This document shows, one piece after another, positions 43,552 through 52,920 of a stretch of 64,000 nucleotides of DNA (position 1 is the stretch's first letter; each line of letters begins with the position of its first letter). This DNA is from Sinosporangium album (lineage in GTDB: Bacteria > Actinomycetota > Actinomycetes > Streptosporangiales > Streptosporangiaceae): positions 120,012-184,011 of the forward strand of contig NZ_FNCN01000014.1 in the NCBI RefSeq assembly GCF_900100605.1, in the 5' to 3' direction. The position numbers were made by a program, and so were the translations under genes. The notes beneath the pieces are model-generated. The model saw nothing but the letters and a program-made list of their open reading frames with translations, made no database searches and was not told the origin of the DNA.

Positions 43552-43763
43552 CGTCGGCCGGGGTTTCGAATTCGGGAAGCTGTGCCTGGTCAGAGGCCCA
43601 GCTTTGGCAGATCATGCCCGTGTAAGGTCGGAATCGCGGGCCTAATGTGCCCGCAACACCCGTTCCGCCGCGTCAAGAAGCCTGCGGGGTGGACACCGGC
43701 CGACGGCCCAGCGCACGAAAAGGGGCTCCATTGGTTGCACGAGTGATATCCGGCCGGGGGCGA

Positions 43764-43784
43764 GTCACCGGACCGGCCGGTGAC
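43764..43784 (+). promoter_or_regulatory. Hairpin/operator just upstream of the hydroxylase FAD subunit
   Basis: GTCACCGG (43764-43771) and CCGGTGAC (43777-43784) form an inverted repeat around ACCGG, 17 bp before the GTG start and directly before the AAGGGAG ribosome binding site. It could be an operator or a translational control hairpin. Confidence 0.45.
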
Positions 43785-43801
43785 ATCAAGGGAGACGCCG
43801 G

Positions 43802-44639
43802 GTGAAACCACCCCCGTTCGATTACCACGCCCCCCGAGACCTGGCCGAGGCCCTCGCGGTCCTCGCCGGTGTCGGGGAGCGTGGCAAGGTGCTCGCGGGA
43901 GGGCAGAGCCTCATCCCGCTCCTCAACATGAGGCTCGCCGTCCCCGAGCACCTCGTCGACATCAACCGCCTCGCCGAACTCGACACCCTGTCGGTCGCGA
44001 GCGACGGCGTCACCGTCGGAGCGCTCGCCCGGCACAGTCGCGTGGAGCGCTCCACGCAGGCCGCCGCCGTACAACCCCTGCTGCGCAAGGCGCTGCGCCT
44101 GGTCGCCCACCCGGTGATCCGCAACCGGGGCACCATCGTCGGCAGCCTGGTCCACGCCGACCCCGCCGCCGAGATGCCCGCCGCGCTCACCCTGCTCGGC
44201 GGCAGCGTACGGCTGGCGCGCGACGGCGGCGAGGTCCGCGACGTGCCCGCCGCCGACTTCTTCACCGGGCCGCTCGAATCGGCCCTGCGACCCGGCGAAC
44301 TCGCCGTCTCCGCCTTCTTCCCCGCGCTTCCGCCCCGGTCCGGCACGGCCTTCCACGAGCTGGCGCGCCGGCACGGCGACTTCGCCCTGGCCGGCGTCGC
44401 CGCCGCCGTCACCCTCGACGAGTCCGGCGCGACCACCTCGGCCAAGGTGGCCTGCATCGGCGTCGGCTCGACCCCCGTCGTGCTGGACGTGACCGGGGCG
44501 GAACCGGACGAGGTGGCTCATGCCGTACGAGGGGCGATCGAACCCGACGCGGACATCCACGCGAGCGCGAGATACCGCAGCCACCTCGCCGGGGTGCTCG
44601 CGACCCGCGCGATCGACGAGGCGAATGGAGAGGCGAGAC

Positions 44640-44665
<26 letters not shown>
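43802..44665 (+). CDS. Molybdenum hydroxylase FAD subunit (CoxM/XdhB-like)
   Basis: 287 residues from GTG with AAGGGAG upstream. FAD-binding motifs are typical: LAGGQSLIPLLNMRL and RNRGTIVGSLVHADPAAEMPA. It transfers electrons from the Fe-S subunit to an acceptor. Its end overlaps the start of the Fe-S subunit gene, and all three subunit genes are coupled. Substrate by context: xanthine or hypoxanthine, since PucR and the oxamate genes adjoin. Confidence 0.92.
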
Positions 44666-45112
<447 letters not shown>

Positions 45113-45116
<4 letters not shown>

Positions 45117-47503
45117 CCACCAAGCTCTTCGGCGAGCCCGTCCAGCGGCGGGAGGACCCCCGCCTGCTCACCGGGCAGGGCCGCTACCTCGACGACCTCG
45201 GCCAGACCGCCCTGGCCGCCGCGTTCGTACGGTCGCCCCACGCGCACGCCCGCATCAAGGACATCGACGTGTCGGGCGCGCTCGCCGTCGAGGGCCTGGT
45301 CGCCATCTACACGTGGGAGGACCTGCCGGGCCGCGCCGGGCAGCCGCTGCCACTGCTCATCCCGCACCCCGCGCTCACCCACGGCCGCACCGCCTACCCG
45401 CTGGCCAAGGACATCGTCCGGCACGTCGGCGAGCCGGTCGTCATGGTCGTCGCCCGCGACCGCTACCTCGCCGAGGACGCCTGCGCCCTCATCACCGTGG
45501 AATACGAGTTCCTGAAGCCCGTCGTCGGCGTCGAAGAGGCGCTGCGCTCCGGCACCCTCGTCCACGAGGACGTCCCCGGCAACGTGGGCGCGCACCTCGT
45601 GCAGGAGGTGCCCTCGGCCGACGGGCGCGGCGCCGCCGAGGCCATCGAGGCGGCGCCCCACACGCTGTCGTTCCGGCTCGACATCGAGCGCAGCGCGTCG
45701 ATGCCGCTGGAGGGGCGGGGCGTCTACGCCCGCTGGGACGCCGACGACCGGTCGCTGCGCGTCTACACCAGCACCCAGTCCTCCACCAGCGTCCGCATGG
45801 CCGTCGCGGCCACCCTCGGCATCCCGCTGCCCAAGGTCGAGGTCATCGCCCCCGACGTCGGCGGCGGCTTCGGCGTCAAGATCATGCACCCGTGGCCGGA
45901 GGAGATCCTCGTGCCGTGGGCCGCGATCACGCTCGGGCGCGAGGTCAAGTGGGCCGAGGATCGGCGCGAGCACTTCATCGCCTCCGCCCACGAGCGGGCC
46001 CAGGTCCAACACGTGAACGTCGGCTTCGACGACCAGGGGCGGATCCTCGGGCTCGACGTGACGATCCTGCACGACCACGGCGCCTACACGCCGTACGGCA
46101 TCATCGTGCCGATCATCACCTCGACGCAGTTGCTCGGGCCGTACCGCGTCGGCGCCTACCGCGTCGAGTTCTCCTCGATCTACACCAACACCGTGATCGT
46201 CACCCCCTACCGGGGCGCGGGCCGCCCGCAGGGCGTGTTCTGCATGGAACGCACCATGGACCGCATCGCCCGCCACCTCGGCCTCGACCGGGCCGACGTG
46301 CGGGCCGCCAACTTCATCCAGCCCGACCAGTTCCCCTACGACCAGGGCCTGATCTTCCAGGACGGGCGGCCGCTGATCTACGACAGCGGCGACTACCCCG
46401 AAACCCTGCGCATGCTCAAAGAGCTCATCGGATGGGACTCCTTCCCCGAGCGGCGGGCCGAGGCGGCCCGGCAGGGCCGCAGGCTCGGCATCGGCCTCGG
46501 CTGCTACGTCGAGGGCACCGGGGTCGGGCCGTACGAAGGCGGCCACGTCCAGGTCACCTCCGACGGGCGCGTTCACGTGTCCACCGGGCTCACCTCGCAG
46601 GGCCAGGGGCACGAGACCGTGTTCGCCCAGATCGCCGCCACCGAGCTCGGCGTCCCGCTGGAACGCGTGTCCGTCGTCACCGGCGACACCCGCAGATTCG
46701 GGTACGCCGTGGGCACCTTCGCCTCCCGCGCCGCCGTGATGAGCGGCAACGCCATCGCCCTGGCCTGCCGCAAGGTCAAGGAGAAGGCCCTGCGCATCGC
46801 CGCCGACGCCCTGGAGGCCGACCCCCGCGACCTCTCCATCACCGACGGCGTCATCCACGTCACCGGCGACTCGCGCGCCGCCATCCCGCTGGCCACCGTC
46901 GCTGTGCTGTCGAACCCGCTGCGCTACGCCTTCGACGAGGAGAGCAGGCGGGCCACCCAGTTCGCCGGCGCGACCCCGCCCGACCGGCCCCCCGTCGCCG
47001 AGGGCGACGAACCCGGCCTGGAAGGGCGCGACTACTACTCGCCGATCCGGGCGACCTTCGCCTCCGGCATGCACGCCGCGATCGTGGAGACCGACCCCGA
47101 CACCGCCGAGGTCAAGATCCTGCGCTACGCCGTCGTACACGACTGCGGCAAAATGATCAACCCGCTGATCGTGGAGGGGCAGATCCACGGGGGAGTGGCC
47201 CAGGGCGTCGGAGGCGCGCTCTACGAACGGATGGTCTACGACGAGCACGGCCAACTGCTCAACGCGTCCTTCATGGACTTCCTCATGCCTTACGCCACCG
47301 AGGTCCCGCACATCGAGACCGCCCACCTGGAGACCCCGTCCCCGCTCAACCCGCTCGGCATCAAGGGCGCCGGCGAGGCGGGCGTGATCCCGGTGTCGGC
47401 GGTCATCGCCTCGGCGATCGAAGACGCCGAAGGCTTCCCGATCGACCGGATGCCCCTGTCGCCGTCGGAACTGTTCGACCTGCGGGCCGACCACGGCGCG
47501 TAG
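45113..47503 (+). CDS. Molybdenum hydroxylase large (molybdopterin) subunit, xanthine dehydrogenase-like
   Basis: 796 residues from a GTG overlapping the Fe-S subunit stop, with GGGAGGAGGC upstream. The molybdopterin-binding regions include GGGFGVK (about 258-264), PYRGAGRP (about 365) and the catalytic-Glu motif GIKGAGEAG near the C-terminus. True aerobic CO dehydrogenase has AYRCSFR in the active-site loop; here it is PYRGAGRP, so CO oxidation is unlikely. Together with PucR and the oxamate-type genes, purine (xanthine) hydroxylation is the best guess; nicotinate or other N-heterocycles remain possible. A bidirectional terminator follows. Confidence 0.92.
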
Positions 47504-47520
47504 AACCGGGTGGCCGCAGC

Positions 47521-47559
47521 CCGAAGGCCGGTTCCCGGGCGATGGGAACCGGCCTTCGG
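47521..47559. terminator. Bidirectional terminator between Mo hydroxylase and cydB
   Basis: CCGAAGGCCGGTTCCC (47521-47536) pairs perfectly over 16 bp with GGGAACCGGCCTTCGG (47544-47559). It lies between convergent genes. Confidence 0.9.
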
Positions 47560-47591
47560 GGTGGTGCCGGAATGGTCCTTGAAAATCCTGG

Positions 47592-48512
47592 TCACACCGG
47601 GACCGGGTCGCGAGTGAGCCGCTTGCGGAACACCCAGTACGTCCACGCCTGGTAGCCCAGCACGAACGGCAGCGCCGCGACCGCCACCCACGTCATCACC
47701 GTCAGCGAGTACGGCCCCGAGGCCGCCTCGGCCACCGTCAACCCCGGCATCGGCTCCGGCCACATCGACAGGAACACCATCGCGGTCGTCGCCACGATGG
47801 CCGTCGCCGTCGCCGTGAACGCCCAGCCCTCCCGACCGCGCCAGATCGCCGCCGCGGCCCCCGCGAGCGCGACCACGACCGCCGCGGCGAGCACCCACCG
47901 CAGCGCGCTGTCCCCCGCGACCGCCGCGACACCCACCGCCGCCACCGGTACGGCGACCGCCGACAAGGCCAGTGCCGTACGCCGCGCCCGCACCCGCACC
48001 TCGCCCTCCGTCTTCAGCGACACGAACACAGCGCCGTGCAGGACGCACACCACCAGCGAGAACACCCCGCCGAGCAGCGCCGCGTACGCGCTGTCGAACA
48101 GCAGGTCGGCGAAGATCCCGCCCCAGAGGAACGCCGCCATCAGGCTGCCCGCCAGGATGCCCGCGTCGCACCGGGCCCGGCCGCGCGGCGTCGTCACCTT
48201 GCCGCGCCACTCCAGCCCCACGCCCCGGATGATGAGGCCGACGAGCATCAACGTCATCGCGAGGTAGAACTCGCTGAGCATGCCCGCGTACCACGCGGGG
48301 AACGCGGCGAACATGCCGCCGACCGCGGTGATCAACCACACCTCGTTGCCGTCCCACACCGGGCCGATCGTCGTGATGACCTGGCGGCGCTCGCTCTCGT
48401 CGCGGGCCAGCAGTGGCGCCAGCACCCCGACCCCGAAGTCGAACCCCTCCAGCACGAAGTATCCGGTCCACAGGATGGCGATGAGGATGAACCAGAGTGT
48501 GATGAGGTCCAT
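47592..48512 (-). CDS. cydB: Cytochrome bd oxidase subunit II
   Basis: 306 residues from ATG. Eight or more transmembrane helices; N-terminal ITLWFILIAILWTGYFVLEG and GPVWDGNEVWLI are family landmarks, and the C-terminus ends in the WTYWVFRKRL motif. It partners CydA, encoded 39 bp upstream. The bd oxidase oxidises quinol and reduces O2 with high affinity. The cydDC transporter genes often found next are absent here. Confidence 0.95.
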   Translation of the reverse strand: MDLITLWFILIAILWTGYFVLEGFDFGVGVLAPLLARDESERRQVITTIGPVWDGNEVWLITAVGGMFAAFPAWYAGMLSEFYLAMTLMLVGLIIRGVGLEWRGKVTTPRGRARCDAGILAGSLMAAFLWGGIFADLLFDSAYAALLGGVFSLVVCVLHGAVFVSLKTEGEVRVRARRTALALSAVAVPVAAVGVAAVAGDSALRWVLAAAVVVALAGAAAAIWRGREGWAFTATATAIVATTAMVFLSMWPEPMPGLTVAEAASGPYSLTVMTWVAVAALPFVLGYQAWTYWVFRKRLTRDPVPV

Positions 48513-48551
48513 GTTCCGTGTCCTCTGAGTCCTCTAGTCGTTCTAGTGCTT

Positions 48552-49946
48552 TCAGTACATGAAGGTCGGCTGGAGCCGCGCCCCGCCGGCCTCGTCCCGG
48601 CCGTCGTGGTCAGCGCCGTCCCCGCCGAGCTCGTCGGGCCCCTTGCGGATGTAGCGGGCCAGCAGGACGCCCTCGGCCACCGCGAGCACGCCGTACAGCA
48701 GCGTGAAGATCGTCAGCGAGATCGCCACCTCGGCGAACGTCACCCCCGGCGACACGCTCGCCGCCGTGAGCAGCTCGCCGTACACCACCCACGGCTGGCG
48801 GCCCATCTCGGCCAGCAGCCACCCCGCGATCACCGAGAGGATGGGCAGCGGCAGCGCGTAGAAGCAGGCCCGCGCGAACCAGCCGGGCACCCGCCGCCGC
48901 TTGCGCGTCGCCCACAGGCCGAGGAGTGACAGTCCCACCGTGGCCAGGCCGAAGCCGATCATCACCCGGAACGACCAGTAGATGACCGGCAGGTTCGGCC
49001 GGTAGTCGCCTGGGCCGAACTGCTGCTCGAACCTCTTCTGGAGGTCCTCCACCCCCGCCACCGTCGCGTTCGCGTCGTTGGTGGCCAGGAAGCTCAGCAT
49101 TCCCGGGATCTCGACACCCGGCACCGGCGAGAACCCCGCTCCCCGCGTGTCACGCTCCAAGCCCTCGGCCGCCGCCAGCTTCATCGGCTGCTGCTCGTGC
49201 AGCAGCTTGGCCGACACGTCGCCGCTGACCGCCACGATCACGCCCGCGATCGCCGTCATCACCAGCGCCCCGCGCATGCTCGACCGCCACATCGCGGCGT
49301 CCGCGCTCCCCGGGTCCTTGCGCCGCTCCCGCATCAGCCGATAGCCGATCACCGCCAGGATGAACCCGCCCGCCACCACGAACGACCCGCTCACCACATG
49401 CGGCACCTGCGCCAGCGCCGTCGAGTTCGTCAGCACCGCCCACAGGTCGTTCATCCTGGCCTTGCCGTCCTCGACGACATAGCCGACCGGGTGCTTCATC
49501 CAGGAGTTCGCGGCGAGGATGAAGTACGCGGAAAGGTTGGACCCGATGGCCGCCGCCCAGATGGTCGCCAGATGCACGCGCTTGGGCAGCTTGTCCCAGC
49601 CGAAAATCCACAGCCCGAGGAACGTCGACTCCAGGAAGAACGCCAGCAGTGCCTCCATCGCCAGCGGCGCACCGAACACGTCCCCGACAAAGATGGAATA
49701 CTCACTCCAGTTCATCCCGAACTGGAACTCCTGCACGATGCCCGTCACGACGCCCATGGCAAAGTTGATCAGGAACAGCTTCCCGAAGAACTTCGTCAGG
49801 CGCAGGTACTGCTCCTTGCCCGTGCGGTGCCACGCGGTCTGCAAAGCGGCCACGAAGACACCGAGGCCGATCGTCAAGGGCACGAACAGGAAGTGATACA
49901 CGGTGGTGATGCCGAACTGCCACCGTGCGAGATCAAGTACGTCCAT
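48552..49946 (-). CDS. cydA: Cytochrome bd oxidase subunit I
   Basis: 464 residues from ATG with GAGGGGAAG upstream. The haem b595 ligand His19 lies in the N-terminal [19 protein letters not shown] region; the [34 protein letters not shown] region carries the quinol/proton residues. The Q-loop is short, as in actinobacterial and Bacillus-type enzymes. cydB follows after 39 bp, so the two are one operon. A regular CTAC/GTAG array over the promoter (49971-50013) suggests control by a dedicated repressor. Confidence 0.96.
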   Translation of the reverse strand: MDVLDLARWQFGITTVYHFLFVPLTIGLGVFVAALQTAWHRTGKEQYLRLTKFFGKLFLINFAMGVVTGIVQEFQFGMNWSEYSIFVGDVFGAPLAMEALLAFFLESTFLGLWIFGWDKLPKRVHLATIWAAAIGSNLSAYFILAANSWMKHPVGYVVEDGKARMNDLWAVLTNSTALAQVPHVVSGSFVVAGGFILAVIGYRLMRERRKDPGSADAAMWRSSMRGALVMTAIAGVIVAVSGDVSAKLLHEQQPMKLAAAEGLERDTRGAGFSPVPGVEIPGMLSFLATNDANATVAGVEDLQKRFEQQFGPGDYRPNLPVIYWSFRVMIGFGLATVGLSLLGLWATRKRRRVPGWFARACFYALPLPILSVIAGWLLAEMGRQPWVVYGELLTAASVSPGVTFAEVAISLTIFTLLYGVLAVAEGVLLARYIRKGPDELGGDGADHDGRDEAGGARLQPTFMY

Positions 49947-49970
49947 CTTCCCCTCGCCGGGACTCCAGCT

Positions 49971-50013
49971 CTACGGCTTGTAGTGCTACATAAAGTAGTA
50001 CTACAGCCTGTAG
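49971..50013 (-). promoter_or_regulatory. Three-unit CTAC-N5-GTAG operator array upstream of cydA
   Basis: CTAC lies at 49971, 49986 and 50001 and GTAG at 49980, 49995 and 50010, giving CTAC-N5-GTAG-N2 repeated three times with an exact 15-bp period. Spacers are GGCTT, ATAAA and AGCCT. GTAGTACTAC (49995-50004) is itself a perfect palindrome. The array lies 25-67 bp before the cydA start. Regulator unknown; TACTACA/TGTAG dyads resemble BlaI/MecI-type sites. Confidence 0.75.
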
Positions 50014-50090
50014 AGCAATCGCGCGGGTACGGTCCAAGATCCCCTGCGATCTTCGTCACACGGGTGCCCCGCTCGTGTAGGCATTGACGT

Positions 50091-50329
50091 ATGCCGATGG
50101 AACCCGTCGATCTCCACCTCGACGCAGAAGACCGTGCTCTGATCAGAGAAGCCGCCCTACGGCGGGGCATCTCCGAGGCCGACCTCATCCGTGAGGGCAT
50201 CCGCCTGGCCGTCATGGCGAACCGTGTCTGGGATGCCCCCTGGAATGGCCCACATTCGACAGGATCGATGAGCTGGCACGTGAACCCGGTCAGGACAGGG
50301 AACACGGCCTCCCCCGGCGGTGCGATTAG
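50091..50329 (+). pseudogene. Ribbon-helix-helix antitoxin-like gene, frameshifted
   Basis: An N-terminal half, [20 protein letters not shown] and following [15 protein letters not shown], matches actinobacterial CopG-type antitoxins. Near 50255 the reading continues in another frame ([17 protein letters not shown]) to a TAG at 50327. No toxin gene follows; the next sequence is a broken MerR gene on the other strand. The unit looks like the remains of a VapBC locus. Confidence 0.65.
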
Positions 50330-50339
50330 GGCCGGAGTT

Positions 50340-50531
50340 CCACGACGTCGGCGACGGCGCAGCGACAGCACCAGCGGGGCCCGTTCCAACTGCTCGGGCG
50401 CGTAGAACCTGTAGCCGGTCACGGGGTCGACCCGGGCCGGCGTCAGCAGGCCGAGCTCGTCGTAAGAGCCGCAGCGCCTTCGGCGACAGCCGAGACGCCT
50501 TCGCGAACTCCCCGATCGTCAACAGACCCAT
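50340..50531 (-). pseudogene. MerR-family regulator remnant with frameshift
   Basis: It starts well: ATG at 50531 behind GAGGAGGGCGGC, then [20 protein letters not shown]. One extra T (about 50464) shifts the frame; in the next frame the MerR sequence continues as [20 protein letters not shown] and [17 protein letters not shown] before similarity stops near 50345. The effector domain is missing, and the remainder collides with the antitoxin remnant. Confidence 0.75.
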
Positions 50532-50602
50532 GCCGCCCTCCTCACACCGGGCTTTTGCCCGGTGTCCCCACCGTGCGTCTTCCCCCAGGGGCAAGGTCAA
50601 TC

Positions 50603-51607
50603 TCAGGGTTTGAGGATGATCCGGATGGGGTCTCCCTGCTTGGTGTCGAGCATGTGGACCGCCTTGGCGGCGTCGGCCAGGGGCATGATCGCGCTGACGG
50701 AGCGGGAGAAGTCCACCCGGTGGGCGCGGACCAGTTTCACGAGCTGGGTGACGTGTTCGGGCTGCGAGCCGTAGTGCCCGAGCAGCTTCTGCGCGAAGAA
50801 GCTGAACATCGTGTCGTCGGCGATGCTGATCGGTGTGCCCGACAGCCCGGCGAGGACGAGGCGCCCGCCGTACCCGAGGCAGGTGACGGCCTGCTCGCGT
50901 ACGGCGGGTGCCCCGGCGAAGTCGAACGCCGCGTCGAGCCCGCCGCCCGCGGCGGCGCGGATCTTCTTCCGCAGGTCCGGTTCGGCCGGGTCGAGAGCGA
51001 GGTCGGCTCCGAAGTCGAGGGCGCGCTGCCGGGCCGCGGGGAGCGGGTCGACGGCGATGATGGGGGCGGCGCCGATCAGGCGGAGCAGTTGGACGCCGTG
51101 TGCGCCGAGGCCGCCGACTCCCCAGACGCCGACGGATTCGGCGGGCCGCACTTGGGCGGTCGCGGTGATGGCGGCCCAGGGGGTGGAGATGGCGTCGGGG
51201 ATGAAGCACGCCTGTTCGAACGGCAGGTCGTCGGGGACGGGGACGAGTGTGTCGACCCTAGCCAGGGCGTACTCCGCCCAACCGCCGTCATAGTCGACGC
51301 CCCGGGTGTAGACATCGCCGCCGCGCACTTCGCCGCTCTGGAGCAGCACCCGGTCGCCGACCTGTCGGCCGGTGACTCCGGGGCCGAGCGCGTGGACGGT
51401 GCCGGCGACCTCGTGGCCGAGCGTGACCGCGCTCCCGCCGAGCCTGAACGGTTGCAGCGTTCCATCAATGAGGTGCACGTCGGATAAGCAGACCCCCGCC
51501 GCCTCGACCTTGACGAGCACGTGCCCCGGTCCGGGTTCGGGAACGGGCACCTCGTCGATCTGGAACCTCGGACCGTCCGCCTCCAGATATAGCCTTCCAG
51601 CCAGCAC
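50603..51607 (-). CDS. Zinc-dependent medium-chain alcohol dehydrogenase-like protein
   Basis: 334 residues from a GTG with GAGGAG 8 nt upstream. MDR fold: catalytic zinc residues in GVCLSDVH (Cys38) and GHE (about 64-66), and the NAD(P) motif GVGGLGAHG (about 164-172). The four-cysteine structural zinc lobe is absent, as in several quinone reductase-like or short ADHs. The substrate is unknown. It lies alone between the decayed TA/MerR region and the LamG gene. Confidence 0.88.
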   Translation of the reverse strand: MLAGRLYLEADGPRFQIDEVPVPEPGPGHVLVKVEAAGVCLSDVHLIDGTLQPFRLGGSAVTLGHEVAGTVHALGPGVTGRQVGDRVLLQSGEVRGGDVYTRGVDYDGGWAEYALARVDTLVPVPDDLPFEQACFIPDAISTPWAAITATAQVRPAESVGVWGVGGLGAHGVQLLRLIGAAPIIAVDPLPAARQRALDFGADLALDPAEPDLRKKIRAAAGGGLDAAFDFAGAPAVREQAVTCLGYGGRLVLAGLSGTPISIADDTMFSFFAQKLLGHYGSQPEHVTQLVKLVRAHRVDFSRSVSAIMPLADAAKAVHMLDTKQGDPIRIILKP

Positions 51608-51825
51608 GTCATCATCTCCTCTGCGACGCGGAACCCTACGCGTTCGCGCAGGTCGGTGTGGTCGTCAGCCACGTTATCGCCGCCGCCTCCCACGCCGGGA
51701 ACACCAATACCGACGCTGCGAGACGCAGCGGCGCGGAATGCCGTACGCCGGATTGGTCCCAAAGCGGCCAGGGAACATCCCAATATGGCCGCCGGACAGC
51801 CTCTGCGCCACAACGGGAGCCCACC

Positions 51826-52911
51826 GTGTTGAAACTGATTCTCGACCAGGATTACCTTGAGCCGACTCCGGCGGTCGACCGCACGCCCTACGTCAATCAC
51901 GGCCTCGTCACCGGGGCCGCGTTCGAACCGAACGGGCGGCAACCAGGCAGCGGCGCGCTCCGGTTCACCCCTGACTCCTCCTCGGTACGCATCGCTCCTC
52001 GCCAGTGTTGGCGGGACCTGCGGGCGCTCGCCATCGAGACATGGCTCTGGGTCGAACCCACAGGGACCCGCCGCAACATCATCGAGGGCGACGGCAGCTT
52101 TGCCTTGTTCGTCGACACCGACGACGCCCTGACCGGAAGCGTGTTCGGCTTGCACGGCGGCTCGGCGGACCCGAAGTGGGTCACGGTGTCGTCTACCTCA
52201 GACAGCCCCGACGGCGTAGCGCGCCCGCTGCCGATGCGGCAATGGTGCAAGGTCGTGTTCTACCACGATGGGATCGCACGGGCCCGGCTGTTCGTCGACG
52301 ACCAGCTCGTGGCGGCGCGCGGCGGCTACGAGTCCGGAGTGGGCCCGGTGGGCGGTGCGGGCGTGGTCATCGGCAATTGGACACTGGCCGACCAATTCGG
52401 TTTCGATGGGCTCATCGACCATGTGCGGGTCTTCAAGCACGACGAGAACTGGCCGCTCCGTGCCTTTCTCAGTCGTTCCATCAGCTTGGAGGCATACGAC
52501 CAGTGGGACCGCTTCTGGGAATGTCTGCGGTGCGCCACCGACCCCGTCGCGGCCCGGAACCTCGTCCAGATCGGGCGCGCTTGGGAGAAGCTGCTGCGCC
52601 GGTTCTTCGCTGCTGTGCACGGCAGCGGTCAGGCCCAAGAAGAGCTGGAACGGCTCCTTGGCGACTACAAGCGCAACTGGGCCGCCGACACCCTGACCGA
52701 CGCCAGCATGATCGACACGATCGTCGCGCTGCGCCGGCTGCTTGAGGACCTACTTGGACCGACCTGGTTGGAGGACGCCTCAGCGCTCGCCCACCAACTG
52801 CGCGAAGTTCTCGGTGAGACGCACGGGTGCCTCGATCCGGCCCGGCTGGCGGACGCCGACCCCTCATGGGCCGGTTTCATTGCAGCGGCATCGGATGCCC
52901 TGCAGACTTAG
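51826..52911 (+). CDS. LamG-like (concanavalin-fold) protein with helical C-terminus
   Basis: 361 residues from a GTG with GGGAG upstream. Residues about 20-205 form a LamG/concanavalin-like jellyroll (LAIETWLWVEPTGTRRNIIEG, WCKVVFYHDG, GFDGLIDHVRVFKHD). The rest is predicted helical with QEELERLLGDYKRNW and repeated leucines. No signal peptide or membrane helix is visible, so it is probably cytosolic or exported by another route. The stop (TAG) overlaps the AGGAGG of the next gene, so the two form a tight pair. I do not recognise a named system. Confidence 0.75.
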   Translation: MLKLILDQDYLEPTPAVDRTPYVNHGLVTGAAFEPNGRQPGSGALRFTPDSSSVRIAPRQCWRDLRALAIETWLWVEPTGTRRNIIEGDGSFALFVDTDDALTGSVFGLHGGSADPKWVTVSSTSDSPDGVARPLPMRQWCKVVFYHDGIARARLFVDDQLVAARGGYESGVGPVGGAGVVIGNWTLADQFGFDGLIDHVRVFKHDENWPLRAFLSRSISLEAYDQWDRFWECLRCATDPVAARNLVQIGRAWEKLLRRFFAAVHGSGQAQEELERLLGDYKRNWAADTLTDASMIDTIVALRRLLEDLLGPTWLEDASALAHQLREVLGETHGCLDPARLADADPSWAGFIAAASDALQT

Positions 52912-52920
52912 GAGGCTTGG

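Noticed and set aside
49971..50013. Rex-type redox operator upstream of cydA
   Set aside because: No TTGTGAA-N6-TTCACAA pattern; the half-sites are CTAC/GTAG.
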